Of a stretch of 64,000 nucleotides of DNA, positions 20,421-29,386 are shown piece after piece; positions within the stretch are counted from its first letter, which is position 1; each line of letters opens with the position of its first letter. The position numbers and the translations under genes are program-made. The DNA lies in the NCBI GenBank assembly GCA_012841015.1, contig DUVN01000028.1, positions 39,188 to 103,187 on the forward strand, given 5' to 3'. The notes below the pieces were generated by a model. That model made no database searches and had not been told where the DNA came from. It saw only the letters and a list, made by a program, of their open reading frames with translations. Source of the stretch: Clostridiaceae bacterium. Its GTDB lineage: Bacteria > Bacillota > Clostridia > Saccharofermentanales > DTU023.

Positions 20421-21653
20421 ATGGGGAGGTTTATTGTGATACGCCAATGCCTTTTGCGAAATATACGGAGTTTTTTAAGTGTATTCGCCGTAGTCTTTGC
20501 TCTTATTTTTTCTGTCGGAATGATCGCGTTACAGCTGTCAGCGTGTAAAAATGATGTGAAGATGCCCGTTACACCGACAGGCGATTCGACGATGCCTGAC
20601 TCTGGCACAATAAATGGCGTTTCGGAGTCCATTCCTGTCACGACAGCAGGCGTTTCGTCGTTGCCCTCTGTCGCGCCTTCGGAACTCGAACGATTTGAAG
20701 CGTATGTAACGGGGCCTTTCGACACAGTGACGAAGATGATCATCCTTGCAGTCGATCAAAACGAATTTGAAGACAGTCGATTTTTTGTTGAGCAAGAACT
20801 CTGGCGTTACCATCGGCTGTTCGATATTTATGACGACTATCCCGGAATGACAAACATCAAGACGATCAATGATCGAGCTGGGAGTGCTGTCGCCTGTCCC
20901 GAGGAAATACTCGATCTGATCGCCTTTGGTATCGAGTGTGAAGAAAGATCACACGGGCGTGTCAATATCGCCATGGGTTCTATTTTGAGCCTCTGGCACG
21001 AGGCACGAACCCATTCAAATGCCAATCCTTCACAAGCGTTTATCCCTGATCAACAGGCTCTAGAAGATGCGGCTGCGCATATTTCGATTGACGATGTCAA
21101 AATCGACCGGGAGAAAGGAACAGTCACATTGCTAGATCCTAAGATGAGTCTCGATGTAGGTGCGATTGCGAAAGGGTATACCGTCGAAAAAATCGCACGC
21201 GCACTTACTGATCGAGGATTCCGAGCTGGTGCACTTGACGCGGGTGGGAATGTACGCGTTATCGGACATAATCTCATCAAAAACACGCCTTGGCGTATCG
21301 GCATTAACAACCCCATTGAGAATGCAAATCATTCGATCATCGAGATTGTCGAAGTGGCGGATCGGTCAGTTGTCACGTCTGGTAACGATCAGCGATTTTT
21401 TGTGTATGCGGGGAAGCGTTATTCCCACATTATCGATCCGGCGACGTATCAGCCTGCCGAATACCACGATTCCGTTAGTATCATTACGGAAGACTCCGGA
21501 CTGGCAGACATGTTGTCGACAACACTCATGATGATGACTGAGATAGACGGACGAACACTGCTTTCTAGTTTCCCCGGCTGTGAAGCTCTGTGGGTGCACG
21601 GGTCAGAGATGACGATGACGGAAGGGTTTGAGAGGTACGTCGCAGGACGCTGA
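20421..21653 (+). CDS. apbE: FAD:protein FMN transferase (ApbE), lipoprotein-like N-terminus
   Basis: LQLSACKND lipobox-like; LDVGAIAKGYTVEKIARALTDRGFRAGALDAGGNVRVIG; SHIIDPAT. Confidence 0.9.
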   Translation: MGRFIVIRQCLLRNIRSFLSVFAVVFALIFSVGMIALQLSACKNDVKMPVTPTGDSTMPDSGTINGVSESIPVTTAGVSSLPSVAPSELERFEAYVTGPFDTVTKMIILAVDQNEFEDSRFFVEQELWRYHRLFDIYDDYPGMTNIKTINDRAGSAVACPEEILDLIAFGIECEERSHGRVNIAMGSILSLWHEARTHSNANPSQAFIPDQQALEDAAAHISIDDVKIDREKGTVTLLDPKMSLDVGAIAKGYTVEKIARALTDRGFRAGALDAGGNVRVIGHNLIKNTPWRIGINNPIENANHSIIEIVEVADRSVVTSGNDQRFFVYAGKRYSHIIDPATYQPAEYHDSVSIITEDSGLADMLSTTLMMMTEIDGRTLLSSFPGCEALWVHGSEMTMTEGFERYVAGR

Positions 21654-21838
21654 TCATATTCATTCTACGATCATTTTGTGACGCCTGTATACATAAATGC
21701 CCGTTCAATGCAATGTGAGAACATTCACACGCTCTGACCTGTCTTCGTTAATCACCTATGGTATAATTTCATCGTTCGCTTGAGAGTAGTTTTACTGCGG
21801 TACAAGACCTCACAGGAGGCTGTACACGCGCTCTTGCG

Positions 21839-22648
21839 ATGGTTTTGAAATACTTCACGATGAATGGTGACTTTATACAAATGATGTTTTCTCTGAAGAT
21901 ACGTGTTGCAACATTAGCTTTACCGATTTTTAATTTTGGCAACATCGATATTGTTGAAATTCTTATTTCAGTGTTCGTGTTGGCGCTCTCTTTGTCGCTC
22001 CATGAATTTGCGCATGCATACGCTGCACTCAAAATGGGTGATGACACGGCGGCGATGGCAGGTCGGCTCACATTAAATCCCCTGAAACACCTCGATCCCA
22101 TAGGATCGCTCGTCTTTCTCATCGCGCGCATCGGTTGGGCGAAGCCGGTCCCTGTCAACCCTTCGCGCTTCACGAAAGCGAAAAGTATCAAGCGAGGTAT
22201 TTTCTGGGTGAGTCTCGCCGGACCTTTGTCAAACCTGTTGCTCGGTACGTTGTCGTGGATTCTTTTCTGTACACTCTTTACGATCATGCTGGCGATCGGA
22301 ACGAGTGGACCCATCATTATAGTTGTTATGCAGTTATTTTTAACGCTTTTCCAAGCGAATATGTTGTTGGCAGTCTTTAATCTGCTGCCTGTGCCTCCGC
22401 TTGATGGTTTCAAGATTGTTGGTGTTGTGTTGCCCGATAAGTGGTATGGCAGGCTCTTGCAATACGAGCAGATTATCGGCATTGCATTTTTAATCCTCGT
22501 CTTGTTCTTCCGCGGCGCGCTAACAACTGTTCTAGGATGGATTCTCGTACCGTTTGAATATGCAATTCAAGATCCGATCACATGGCTCTTTCGGCAGTTA
22601 CAGGCGGCATTGGGGCTTCCCGACATGCTACGATTTTTTGTATCTTAA
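21839..22648 (+). CDS. Site-2 protease family (M50) membrane metallopeptidase
   Basis: HEFAHAYAALKMGDDTA; LFNLLPVPPLDGFK; upstream of scpA as is common in Firmicutes. Confidence 0.88.
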   Translation: MVLKYFTMNGDFIQMMFSLKIRVATLALPIFNFGNIDIVEILISVFVLALSLSLHEFAHAYAALKMGDDTAAMAGRLTLNPLKHLDPIGSLVFLIARIGWAKPVPVNPSRFTKAKSIKRGIFWVSLAGPLSNLLLGTLSWILFCTLFTIMLAIGTSGPIIIVVMQLFLTLFQANMLLAVFNLLPVPPLDGFKIVGVVLPDKWYGRLLQYEQIIGIAFLILVLFFRGALTTVLGWILVPFEYAIQDPITWLFRQLQAALGLPDMLRFFVS

Positions 22649-22652
22649 CAGT

Positions 22653-23432
22653 ATGGTCGCGGAACACGGAACGCTGGAAATTAATATCCTCCACTACGAG
22701 GGTCCCCTTGATTTGCTCAGTCAACTGATCGACAAGAATCGTGTGCCTGTTGACCGCGTTTCCATCGCATCGATTGCCGATCAGTATCTAGAAGTGATTC
22801 ACAATAGTGTAGAGCTAGACATGGAGCTGGCGAGCACATTTCTGCTGATGGCGGCGACGTTAATTCAATTAAAATCATCTCTGCTACTTCCGGAACAGCG
22901 CCGATTCGATGATCAAGAGGAGTCGGATCCTGGTGATTTACTTATCATGCGTCTTTTGCAGTACAGGCGGTGTAAAGCGCTCGCGATCTCTTTACGTGAA
23001 CGATATGCTCGGTGTGGTCGGTCTTTCAGCAAACCACCTGAACCCCCAGAACGTATGGGAATTGAGCGGGAACGCGAGACGACGTCGCTCGATCGCACGC
23101 GATTTGAACTTGCTGTTGAGGTCATTGCATCAAGGAACGATCTGCGTTTTCATGACAGTGCAGAAGAAGTGGGGCAAATTCTCGAACGAGAACGCGTATC
23201 GCTCCATGAGAAGATGTTATTCATTGTGCAACAGATTGCAGGAAGAGCGCGCATTTTCTTTTACGAGCTTTTTCCACCAGAGATGCCTGTGCTCGAGCGC
23301 GTCACGGGATTTTTAGCGATGTTGGAGCTCGCTTTTCAAAACAAGGTGAAGGTGACACAGAAGAGATCTTTTGCGCCGATTCTTATTGAGCGCAAAAGAT
23401 CTGAAAGGCAAAGAGGAAGGGCAAACGCATGA
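22653..23432 (+). CDS. scpA: Segregation and condensation protein A
   Basis: YEGPLDLLSQLIDKNRVPVDRVSIASIADQYLE; start at ATG 22653. Confidence 0.92.
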   Translation: MVAEHGTLEINILHYEGPLDLLSQLIDKNRVPVDRVSIASIADQYLEVIHNSVELDMELASTFLLMAATLIQLKSSLLLPEQRRFDDQEESDPGDLLIMRLLQYRRCKALAISLRERYARCGRSFSKPPEPPERMGIERERETTSLDRTRFELAVEVIASRNDLRFHDSAEEVGQILERERVSLHEKMLFIVQQIAGRARIFFYELFPPEMPVLERVTGFLAMLELAFQNKVKVTQKRSFAPILIERKRSERQRGRANA

Positions 23433-24709
23433 GTGAGGTTGATAAGTTGGCAAGGTTGGAGGCTTTACTATTTGTAGCTGGCGATCCTCTGTCTTACGAA
23501 GATATGGCGAGGTTCCTAGGGGTGGAAGTTGCTGAAGCGGAGGGGCTTATCGAGCAGCTCAAGCGTCGCTATCAGCGCGACCCGATGTCAGGTTTGATTG
23601 TTCGACAAATCGATGGTGCGGCGTCGCTTGCGACGAAACCGTCCTGCGCCGATACGCTGGAGGCTTTCTATGGGAAAGTCCGTGATCTAAAACTTACGGA
23701 TGCTGCCTATGAGACACTTGCTGTCATTGCGTATAATGCGCCGGCAACACGTGCTGAAATTGAAGCTGTGCGCGGAGTGAACAGTGACTCTGTCGTGAGC
23801 CGTCTGATCGAGCGTGGACTCGTCCGCGAAGTTGGTACGCTAGAGACGCCGGGACGTCCTGCGCTCCTCGATGTGACGGAGCAATTTTTGATGGATTTCG
23901 GCCTTTCTTCGACACGTGAGTTACCTCCTGTCGACCTCATGATGTACGACACGATTACAGAATTTACGCAGGAGCGCCAATCTGCCGCGCATCTCGCCCC
24001 GGCACCAAGACCGCTTGTAGTTGCGATTGATGGACCGTCCGGTTCTGGCAAGAGTACGATCGCAAGGCTTCTCTCTGAACATTTGGGAATTCTATCGCTC
24101 GATACGGGTGCGATGTACAGGGCACTAGGCGTCAAGGCGATGCGCCTCGGCATATCGCCTTCCGATCAGGAAAGGGTCCGAGCCATGCTGTCGGAGACAT
24201 CGATGGATATTGATTTAACCGATCGCGTACAAAAGACGATCGTCGACGGCTCAGATTACACGCCGTATATTCGTACGCCAGAGGCATCACGAGCAGCGTC
24301 TGATATTAGTGCGCTCCCGATAACACGTGAGTATTGTGTGCGGATTCAACGCGAAATCGGCAAAAAACAGGCGCTGATACTTGATGGGCGCGACATAGGC
24401 ACGTACGTCTTCCCTGATGCTCCTGTCAAGTTTTTTGTCACGGCATCGGAGGAGGTCCGTGCAAAACGGCGGCTTGCCGACCTTGAGCGCGCCGGAGATT
24501 CTTCGACACTCGAGGATGTTATGCGCGAGATGCAGATTCGCGATCGTCAGGACAGTGAACGACAGTTGGCACCAACGAAACGCGCCGATGATGCTATATT
24601 GATTGATACGAGCGACATGAGCGTGAGGGAAGTCGTCGATGTTATGATCGATGTCATAAGACAGCGTGAGCAAATTCAACCGTTATGGAGTCAAGGGCGA
24701 CATGGCTAA
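23429..24709 (+). CDS. Fusion: segregation and condensation protein B (N-terminal) - cytidylate kinase (C-terminal)
   Basis: N-terminus LARLEALLFVAGDPLSYEDMARFLG...TRAEIEAVRGVNSDSVVSRLIERGLV (ScpB); C-terminus PLVVAIDGPSGSGKSTIARLLSEHLGILSLDTGAMYRA...ILDGRDIGTYVFPDAPVKFFVTAS (Cmk), in one uninterrupted frame. Confidence 0.93.
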   Translation: MSEVDKLARLEALLFVAGDPLSYEDMARFLGVEVAEAEGLIEQLKRRYQRDPMSGLIVRQIDGAASLATKPSCADTLEAFYGKVRDLKLTDAAYETLAVIAYNAPATRAEIEAVRGVNSDSVVSRLIERGLVREVGTLETPGRPALLDVTEQFLMDFGLSSTRELPPVDLMMYDTITEFTQERQSAAHLAPAPRPLVVAIDGPSGSGKSTIARLLSEHLGILSLDTGAMYRALGVKAMRLGISPSDQERVRAMLSETSMDIDLTDRVQKTIVDGSDYTPYIRTPEASRAASDISALPITREYCVRIQREIGKKQALILDGRDIGTYVFPDAPVKFFVTASEEVRAKRRLADLERAGDSSTLEDVMREMQIRDRQDSERQLAPTKRADDAILIDTSDMSVREVVDVMIDVIRQREQIQPLWSQGRHG

Positions 24710-25457
24710 AGAAGATCATCAAAAAAGGCCTTTTGGTGGTGAGTTGTTATCGAAGTTTATTAGGATTGTCATTCGCTTTCTTGTTGCGATTCTTATCTGG
24801 CCTATTTATTTACCGCGCGTTGAAGGATGTCGTGAAGAACCATCTGAAGGTGGTTGTCTTCTTTTTGCTAATCACCATAGTTTCTTCGATCCCATTTTTA
24901 TTACTTTTTATTTCAGAAGTCGGAGATTATGTTTCATCGCAAAGAAGGAGCTTTACAATGCTAGGATTATCGGGCGAATTTTGAAGGCGTTCGGGGCGAT
25001 ATCGCTCGACCGATCAGCCTCCGATTTACAGGCAGGTAAGTTCATCCTTTCAGAGCTAAATAATAAGAAAATCGTCGGTTTATTCCCGCAGGGGACGCGT
25101 GTGTCTCTCGACGATCTGACATCTCCGGAGCCTCATGATGGGTTGATCTATTATGCTATCCGTCGCGGTATCCCCATTATTCCTGTTGGCGTTGACCCTA
25201 GGTACAGGCTATTTGGGAGGCCGCGCTTTGTCTTCGCCGATAGTGTTATCTTGAAGCTCCGAGATGGGGAGAGGTTAAATCCTACGGAACAAGGCATGGT
25301 GGCAAATGAGGTTATGCGGCGCATTTATGCATTGGTAGGATTAGAGTATGCACGAAAGGATCGTGCGGAAATTGAGGAACTCTTTCGCCAGAAGATTGAA
25401 GTTGTACCGCTTACTTCGCACGCAAACAATCAAAAGAAGAAAAGGAACACTCCATAG
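24702..25457 (+). CDS. plsC: 1-acyl-sn-glycerol-3-phosphate acyltransferase
   Basis: NHHSFFDP (HX4D), FPQGTR motifs; start placed at internal ATG MAKEDH. Confidence 0.85.
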   Translation: MAKEDHQKRPFGGELLSKFIRIVIRFLVAILIWPIYLPRVEGCREEPSEGGCLLFANHHSFFDPIFITFYFRSRRLCFIAKKELYNARIIGRILKAFGAISLDRSASDLQAGKFILSELNNKKIVGLFPQGTRVSLDDLTSPEPHDGLIYYAIRRGIPIIPVGVDPRYRLFGRPRFVFADSVILKLRDGERLNPTEQGMVANEVMRRIYALVGLEYARKDRAEIEELFRQKIEVVPLTSHANNQKKKRNTP

Positions 25458-25499
25458 GAGCTTGTCTCTGTCGAATGAAGGATGTGGTGGGTATGACAC

Positions 25500-28079
25500 G
25501 TGATTGAGGCAAAAGAACTTAACGGGCACATTATATCTCGCTTATCCACGCGTGATGAGGGTGTAGCAGACAGGTCTTGTTTCTTAGAGCTTCCGTCTGC
25601 TGATGGCGGAGCATTATATGTAGCTGTAGCGTCATCGGCAGGTTTTTGTCCTGGTGTCCGCCGTGCGATTGATATGGCGAACGAAGTCGTGCAAAGGGAA
25701 GTCGATCGTCCTGTCGTGATGCTTGGGGCAATCGTTCACAACGAGCACGTCATCGCTGACTTTAACGAGAGAGGTGTGATCGTCGTAGAACGTGTGGAGG
25801 AGGTTCCGGACGGAGCACTCGTTATCGTACGTGCACACGGCGTAACGCCACACGTGGAGAAAGAACTCAAACGAAAAGGGTGTGAAGTGATCGACGGGAC
25901 GTGTCCTTTTGTAAAGAAAGTCCAGCAAATTGTAGCAGATGCGACAAAGCGAGGTCACGGTATTGTCATAACGGGTACGTCAAATCACCCTGAGGTGATC
26001 GGTGTTATCGGCTACGCTTCACCTGAACGGCCAGTGATCATCGAAACGCCCGAAGAGGCTGAATTAGCAAGGTTTGACGATAGACCATGGGTTTTAGTTT
26101 CTCAAACGACTTTCTCTGCAGGGAAATGGAAGTTTATTCGGGAAAACATTAAAAATAAAATTGCTAATCTCTCGATCTTTGATACAATATGTAACACGAC
26201 TGTCAAAAGGCAGTCTGATGCGAAGATGCTGGCCACCTCGTGTGACGTTGTTTTCGTTTTAGGCAGTGAGACGAGCTCCAATACGGCAAAGCTAGTGGAG
26301 GTATGTCAGGAGAAGTGTCAGGAGACGCATCTAATAAATGCACCGGGTCAAGTCGACGGAGTGCTTTCGAAATACACGACGAGACCCATGAGGATCGGTA
26401 TTACGACCGGTGCCTCAACACCAGACGAGATGATCAGGGAGGTTATCCACAGAATGATGACAAACGAAGGCCTGACGAAACCGGAAGAACAGCCGGCAGT
26501 CAATTCGGAGATAGTGATGGAAGCAGGATTGGAGGCAGTGGCAGAGCATGTCGCTGACGTCGTTACTGAAGAAGTTGTTGAAGAAGTGACACAAGCTGTT
26601 GATGGTGGAGTCGCAGAAGAACCAAGAAAAGTGACGAGTAAGAACACGGTGTCCGAGCCTAATGCTGATATCAGCTTCGAAGAATTTATCGACAGTATTC
26701 CCGAGCTTCAGCCAAAGACCATCGTGAGCGGTAAGGTCGTGCGCTACGACGACGAGTTCGTGTATGTTGATGTAAGGGATAAGTCGGAGGGCAAAATCCC
26801 GATCCGTGAGATGGAAAGTAATCCTGAGTTTGATTTAGATGAAGCCGTTCGAACCCACCAGGAAATTGATGTCTACATCCGCAGCATCCGCTCATCGCAT
26901 GATGCCGGCAAAGAAATCTTACTTTCCATCGCCTATGTCGACACATTGAGGCAGAAAGAGTTCGTAAAAGAGGCGTATGAGCAGAAGACCCCCGTGCCGG
27001 TGAGAGTCATTAATGTCGTGGGTGATGGCGTTATTGCTTCCTACGGGAGAGTTGAGATTTACATCCATCGCACGCAGCTTGAGTTATCGATCGTCGATGA
27101 CCTCGAGCCGTATCGCGACCAAGCGTTTGATATACTCATCACGCAGTTCGACGACAGACGTCGTCGTTTGCGTGTGTCGGGTTCGCGCCGTTCACTGCTT
27201 GAGCGCGAGCGCAGGGCACACGCCAAGCAGATCTGGACGACGATTGAAGTTGGTAGTGAGTATACGGGAATTGTCCGCAACCTTACAAATTTCGGTGCTT
27301 TTGTCGATATCGGTGGCGTTGACGGACTCGTCCATGTTAGCGAGATATCGTGGCAGCGTATCCGCCACCCGTCTGAGGTCCTCTCTGTTGGTGATAAGGT
27401 CGATGTATTCGTCTTAGACTTCGATCGTGCGAAGAAACGTATCTCGCTTGGTTACAGACGAAAAGATGATGATCCTTATGCCAACATTGAAGAGCGTTTC
27501 CCCGTGGGAACGATTGTACGCGGTATTGTTGTCAGAATGTTCCCCTTTGGAGCCTTTATCAACATCGCTCCAGGTGTCGACGCGCTCTGCCATATTTCAC
27601 AGATTTCGACGTATCACTTGAATAAGCCTGGTGACGTTCTTGCAGTGGGGATGGAAGTTGATGCGCGTGTCGTCGAGGTATCGGACGAGGCGCGTCGTAT
27701 CAGCATTAGCATCCGCGATGTCGAGCCGATCAATCCTGCTCCAGATTCAGAAATCGTTATGCAGCAACAGGAGCAACAGCGTCAACAACGTGAGTCGCGT
27801 CGTCGTGGTAGACGTCGACGCAGTACTGAGAGCGACGGATTGCCGACGAGCTACGTAGACACACAGGCACGTTCTGCGATTGGTGATATGGCGGAGATTA
27901 CGACAGTCACGAAGGCTGGTTCGAAGTTGCTCAATGCACTGAAAGATGACGCAGCCGCTAAAGAGATCGGTGAACCTGTTACTGTTGGACTCGCAGAGAT
28001 CGCACCGACAGAAGTCGCGTTGAAGGTGACGGACAACAAACTTAATGAGAATGCGGTTAAAGAAGATAAGAGCGGTTAG
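25500..28079 (+). CDS. ispH: Fusion: 4-hydroxy-3-methylbut-2-enyl diphosphate reductase (IspH) - ribosomal protein S1-type domains
   Basis: SAGFCPGVRRAIDMA, VIDGTCPFVKKVQ, GITTGASTPDEMI (IspH); four S1-like repeats incl. GSEYTGIVRNLTNFGAFVDIGGVDGLVHVSEIS. Confidence 0.94.
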   Translation: MIEAKELNGHIISRLSTRDEGVADRSCFLELPSADGGALYVAVASSAGFCPGVRRAIDMANEVVQREVDRPVVMLGAIVHNEHVIADFNERGVIVVERVEEVPDGALVIVRAHGVTPHVEKELKRKGCEVIDGTCPFVKKVQQIVADATKRGHGIVITGTSNHPEVIGVIGYASPERPVIIETPEEAELARFDDRPWVLVSQTTFSAGKWKFIRENIKNKIANLSIFDTICNTTVKRQSDAKMLATSCDVVFVLGSETSSNTAKLVEVCQEKCQETHLINAPGQVDGVLSKYTTRPMRIGITTGASTPDEMIREVIHRMMTNEGLTKPEEQPAVNSEIVMEAGLEAVAEHVADVVTEEVVEEVTQAVDGGVAEEPRKVTSKNTVSEPNADISFEEFIDSIPELQPKTIVSGKVVRYDDEFVYVDVRDKSEGKIPIREMESNPEFDLDEAVRTHQEIDVYIRSIRSSHDAGKEILLSIAYVDTLRQKEFVKEAYEQKTPVPVRVINVVGDGVIASYGRVEIYIHRTQLELSIVDDLEPYRDQAFDILITQFDDRRRRLRVSGSRRSLLERERRAHAKQIWTTIEVGSEYTGIVRNLTNFGAFVDIGGVDGLVHVSEISWQRIRHPSEVLSVGDKVDVFVLDFDRAKKRISLGYRRKDDDPYANIEERFPVGTIVRGIVVRMFPFGAFINIAPGVDALCHISQISTYHLNKPGDVLAVGMEVDARVVEVSDEARRISISIRDVEPINPAPDSEIVMQQQEQQRQQRESRRRGRRRRSTESDGLPTSYVDTQARSAIGDMAEITTVTKAGSKLLNALKDDAAAKEIGEPVTVGLAEIAPTEVALKVTDNKLNENAVKEDKSG

Positions 28080-28114
28080 TCAAACGTATTAAACCCTGCG
28101 ATATGACATGATTG

Positions 28115-28146
28115 AATGGATGGCGGGGCAACCTGCCATCCATTTT
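28115..28146 (+). terminator. Rho-independent-like terminator after ispH-S1
   Basis: AATGGATGGCGGG-GCAA-CCTGCCATCCATT(TT), 13-bp stem with one G-U. Confidence 0.65.
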
Positions 28147-28272
28147 AAGGTGCGCCATTAGGCAATCCTTCCGATGTCGCAGATCAGTTCAGACGATGTA
28201 AGGGTTCTCGGATTGTCAAACGTCTTACTGACACAACGGTGGTGAGGAGATGAGGTCAGAGCGGAGGACAAA

Positions 28273-29385
28273 GTGATTATCATTAAGGGAAAATATAACG
28301 AGGCGAAGGTTTTTACGAAGGACTTGGAGAAGACGGCGCGTGATCAGATCAAGACCTTGTGTGATCAGCCTTTTGTACAGGGGAGTAAGATTCGTATTAT
28401 GCCGGACGTGCATGCAGGTGCTGGATGCACGATCGGTACAACGATGACGATCGACGATAAGGTCGTCCCGAACCTCGTCGGTGTCGATATCGGGTGTGGT
28501 ATGGAGACGATCAGGCTCATCGGCGATGATCTTTCTTTTAAAGAATTTGATCAGCTTGTAAGACGCCAAATCCCTTCCGGTTTTTCGATCAGGCGAAAGC
28601 CTCACCGCTATCTGCAATTGATCAATCTGAAGAAGCTTCGCTGTCGTGAAAGAGGGAAAAATGACAAAACGCTCCGCATGGATCGTGCTGAGTTATCGCT
28701 CGGCACACTCGGCGGGGGTAATCATTTCATTGAGATCAACCGCGATGAGCGTGACAGACTTTATCTCGTCGTACATTCCGGTTCACGCAATCTCGGCCTT
28801 CAAGTCGCGCTCTATTACCAACGAAAAGCGTCGACCTTGAACCCGCATCTCCCGCGCGATCTCGCTTATCTAGACGGGCGATGGTTCGATGATTACCTGC
28901 ATGATATGCAGTTGATCCAGCAGTTTGCTGTCTTGAATAGGAAAGCCATTGTAGATGAACTTGTGCAGGGGATGAACTTGCGCTACGACCTAGATTTTAC
29001 GACGACCCACAACTACATCGATCTCGACAAGATGATTTTGCGCAAAGGAGCCATCTCGGCACTCAAAGGTGAGCGCGTTCTCATCCCGCTCAACATGCGC
29101 GACGGCTCGCTTATCTGTGAAGGGCTAGGCAATTCTGATTGGAATTACTCGGCACCTCATGGTGCCGGTCGCGTCATGTCGCGAACTGAAGCGCGGAAAA
29201 CACTGTCACTGAAGACACTGCACGAGATGATGCGCGGTGTCTATACGACATCGATCAACCGCGGGACACTCGACGAGAGCCCAGAAGCATATAAGCCGGC
29301 TTCCGAGCTGATCGACGACATTGGCGATACGGTCAAGCTCATCCACCGGCTTTGGCCTGTTTACAATTTTAAGGCGCGCGATTAG
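28273..29385 (+). CDS. rtcB: RtcB family RNA-splicing ligase
   Basis: MPDVHAGAGCTIGTTMTI, VGVDIGCGM, GTLGGGNHFIEI, HSGSRNLG, APHGAGRVMSR; GTG start. Confidence 0.92.
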   Translation: MIIIKGKYNEAKVFTKDLEKTARDQIKTLCDQPFVQGSKIRIMPDVHAGAGCTIGTTMTIDDKVVPNLVGVDIGCGMETIRLIGDDLSFKEFDQLVRRQIPSGFSIRRKPHRYLQLINLKKLRCRERGKNDKTLRMDRAELSLGTLGGGNHFIEINRDERDRLYLVVHSGSRNLGLQVALYYQRKASTLNPHLPRDLAYLDGRWFDDYLHDMQLIQQFAVLNRKAIVDELVQGMNLRYDLDFTTTHNYIDLDKMILRKGAISALKGERVLIPLNMRDGSLICEGLGNSDWNYSAPHGAGRVMSRTEARKTLSLKTLHEMMRGVYTTSINRGTLDESPEAYKPASELIDDIGDTVKLIHRLWPVYNFKARD

Positions 29386-29386
29386 C

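Noticed and set aside
21769-22482. 237-aa minus-strand ORF
   Set aside because: Antisense to the M50 protease with clear HEFAHA and PPLDG motifs.
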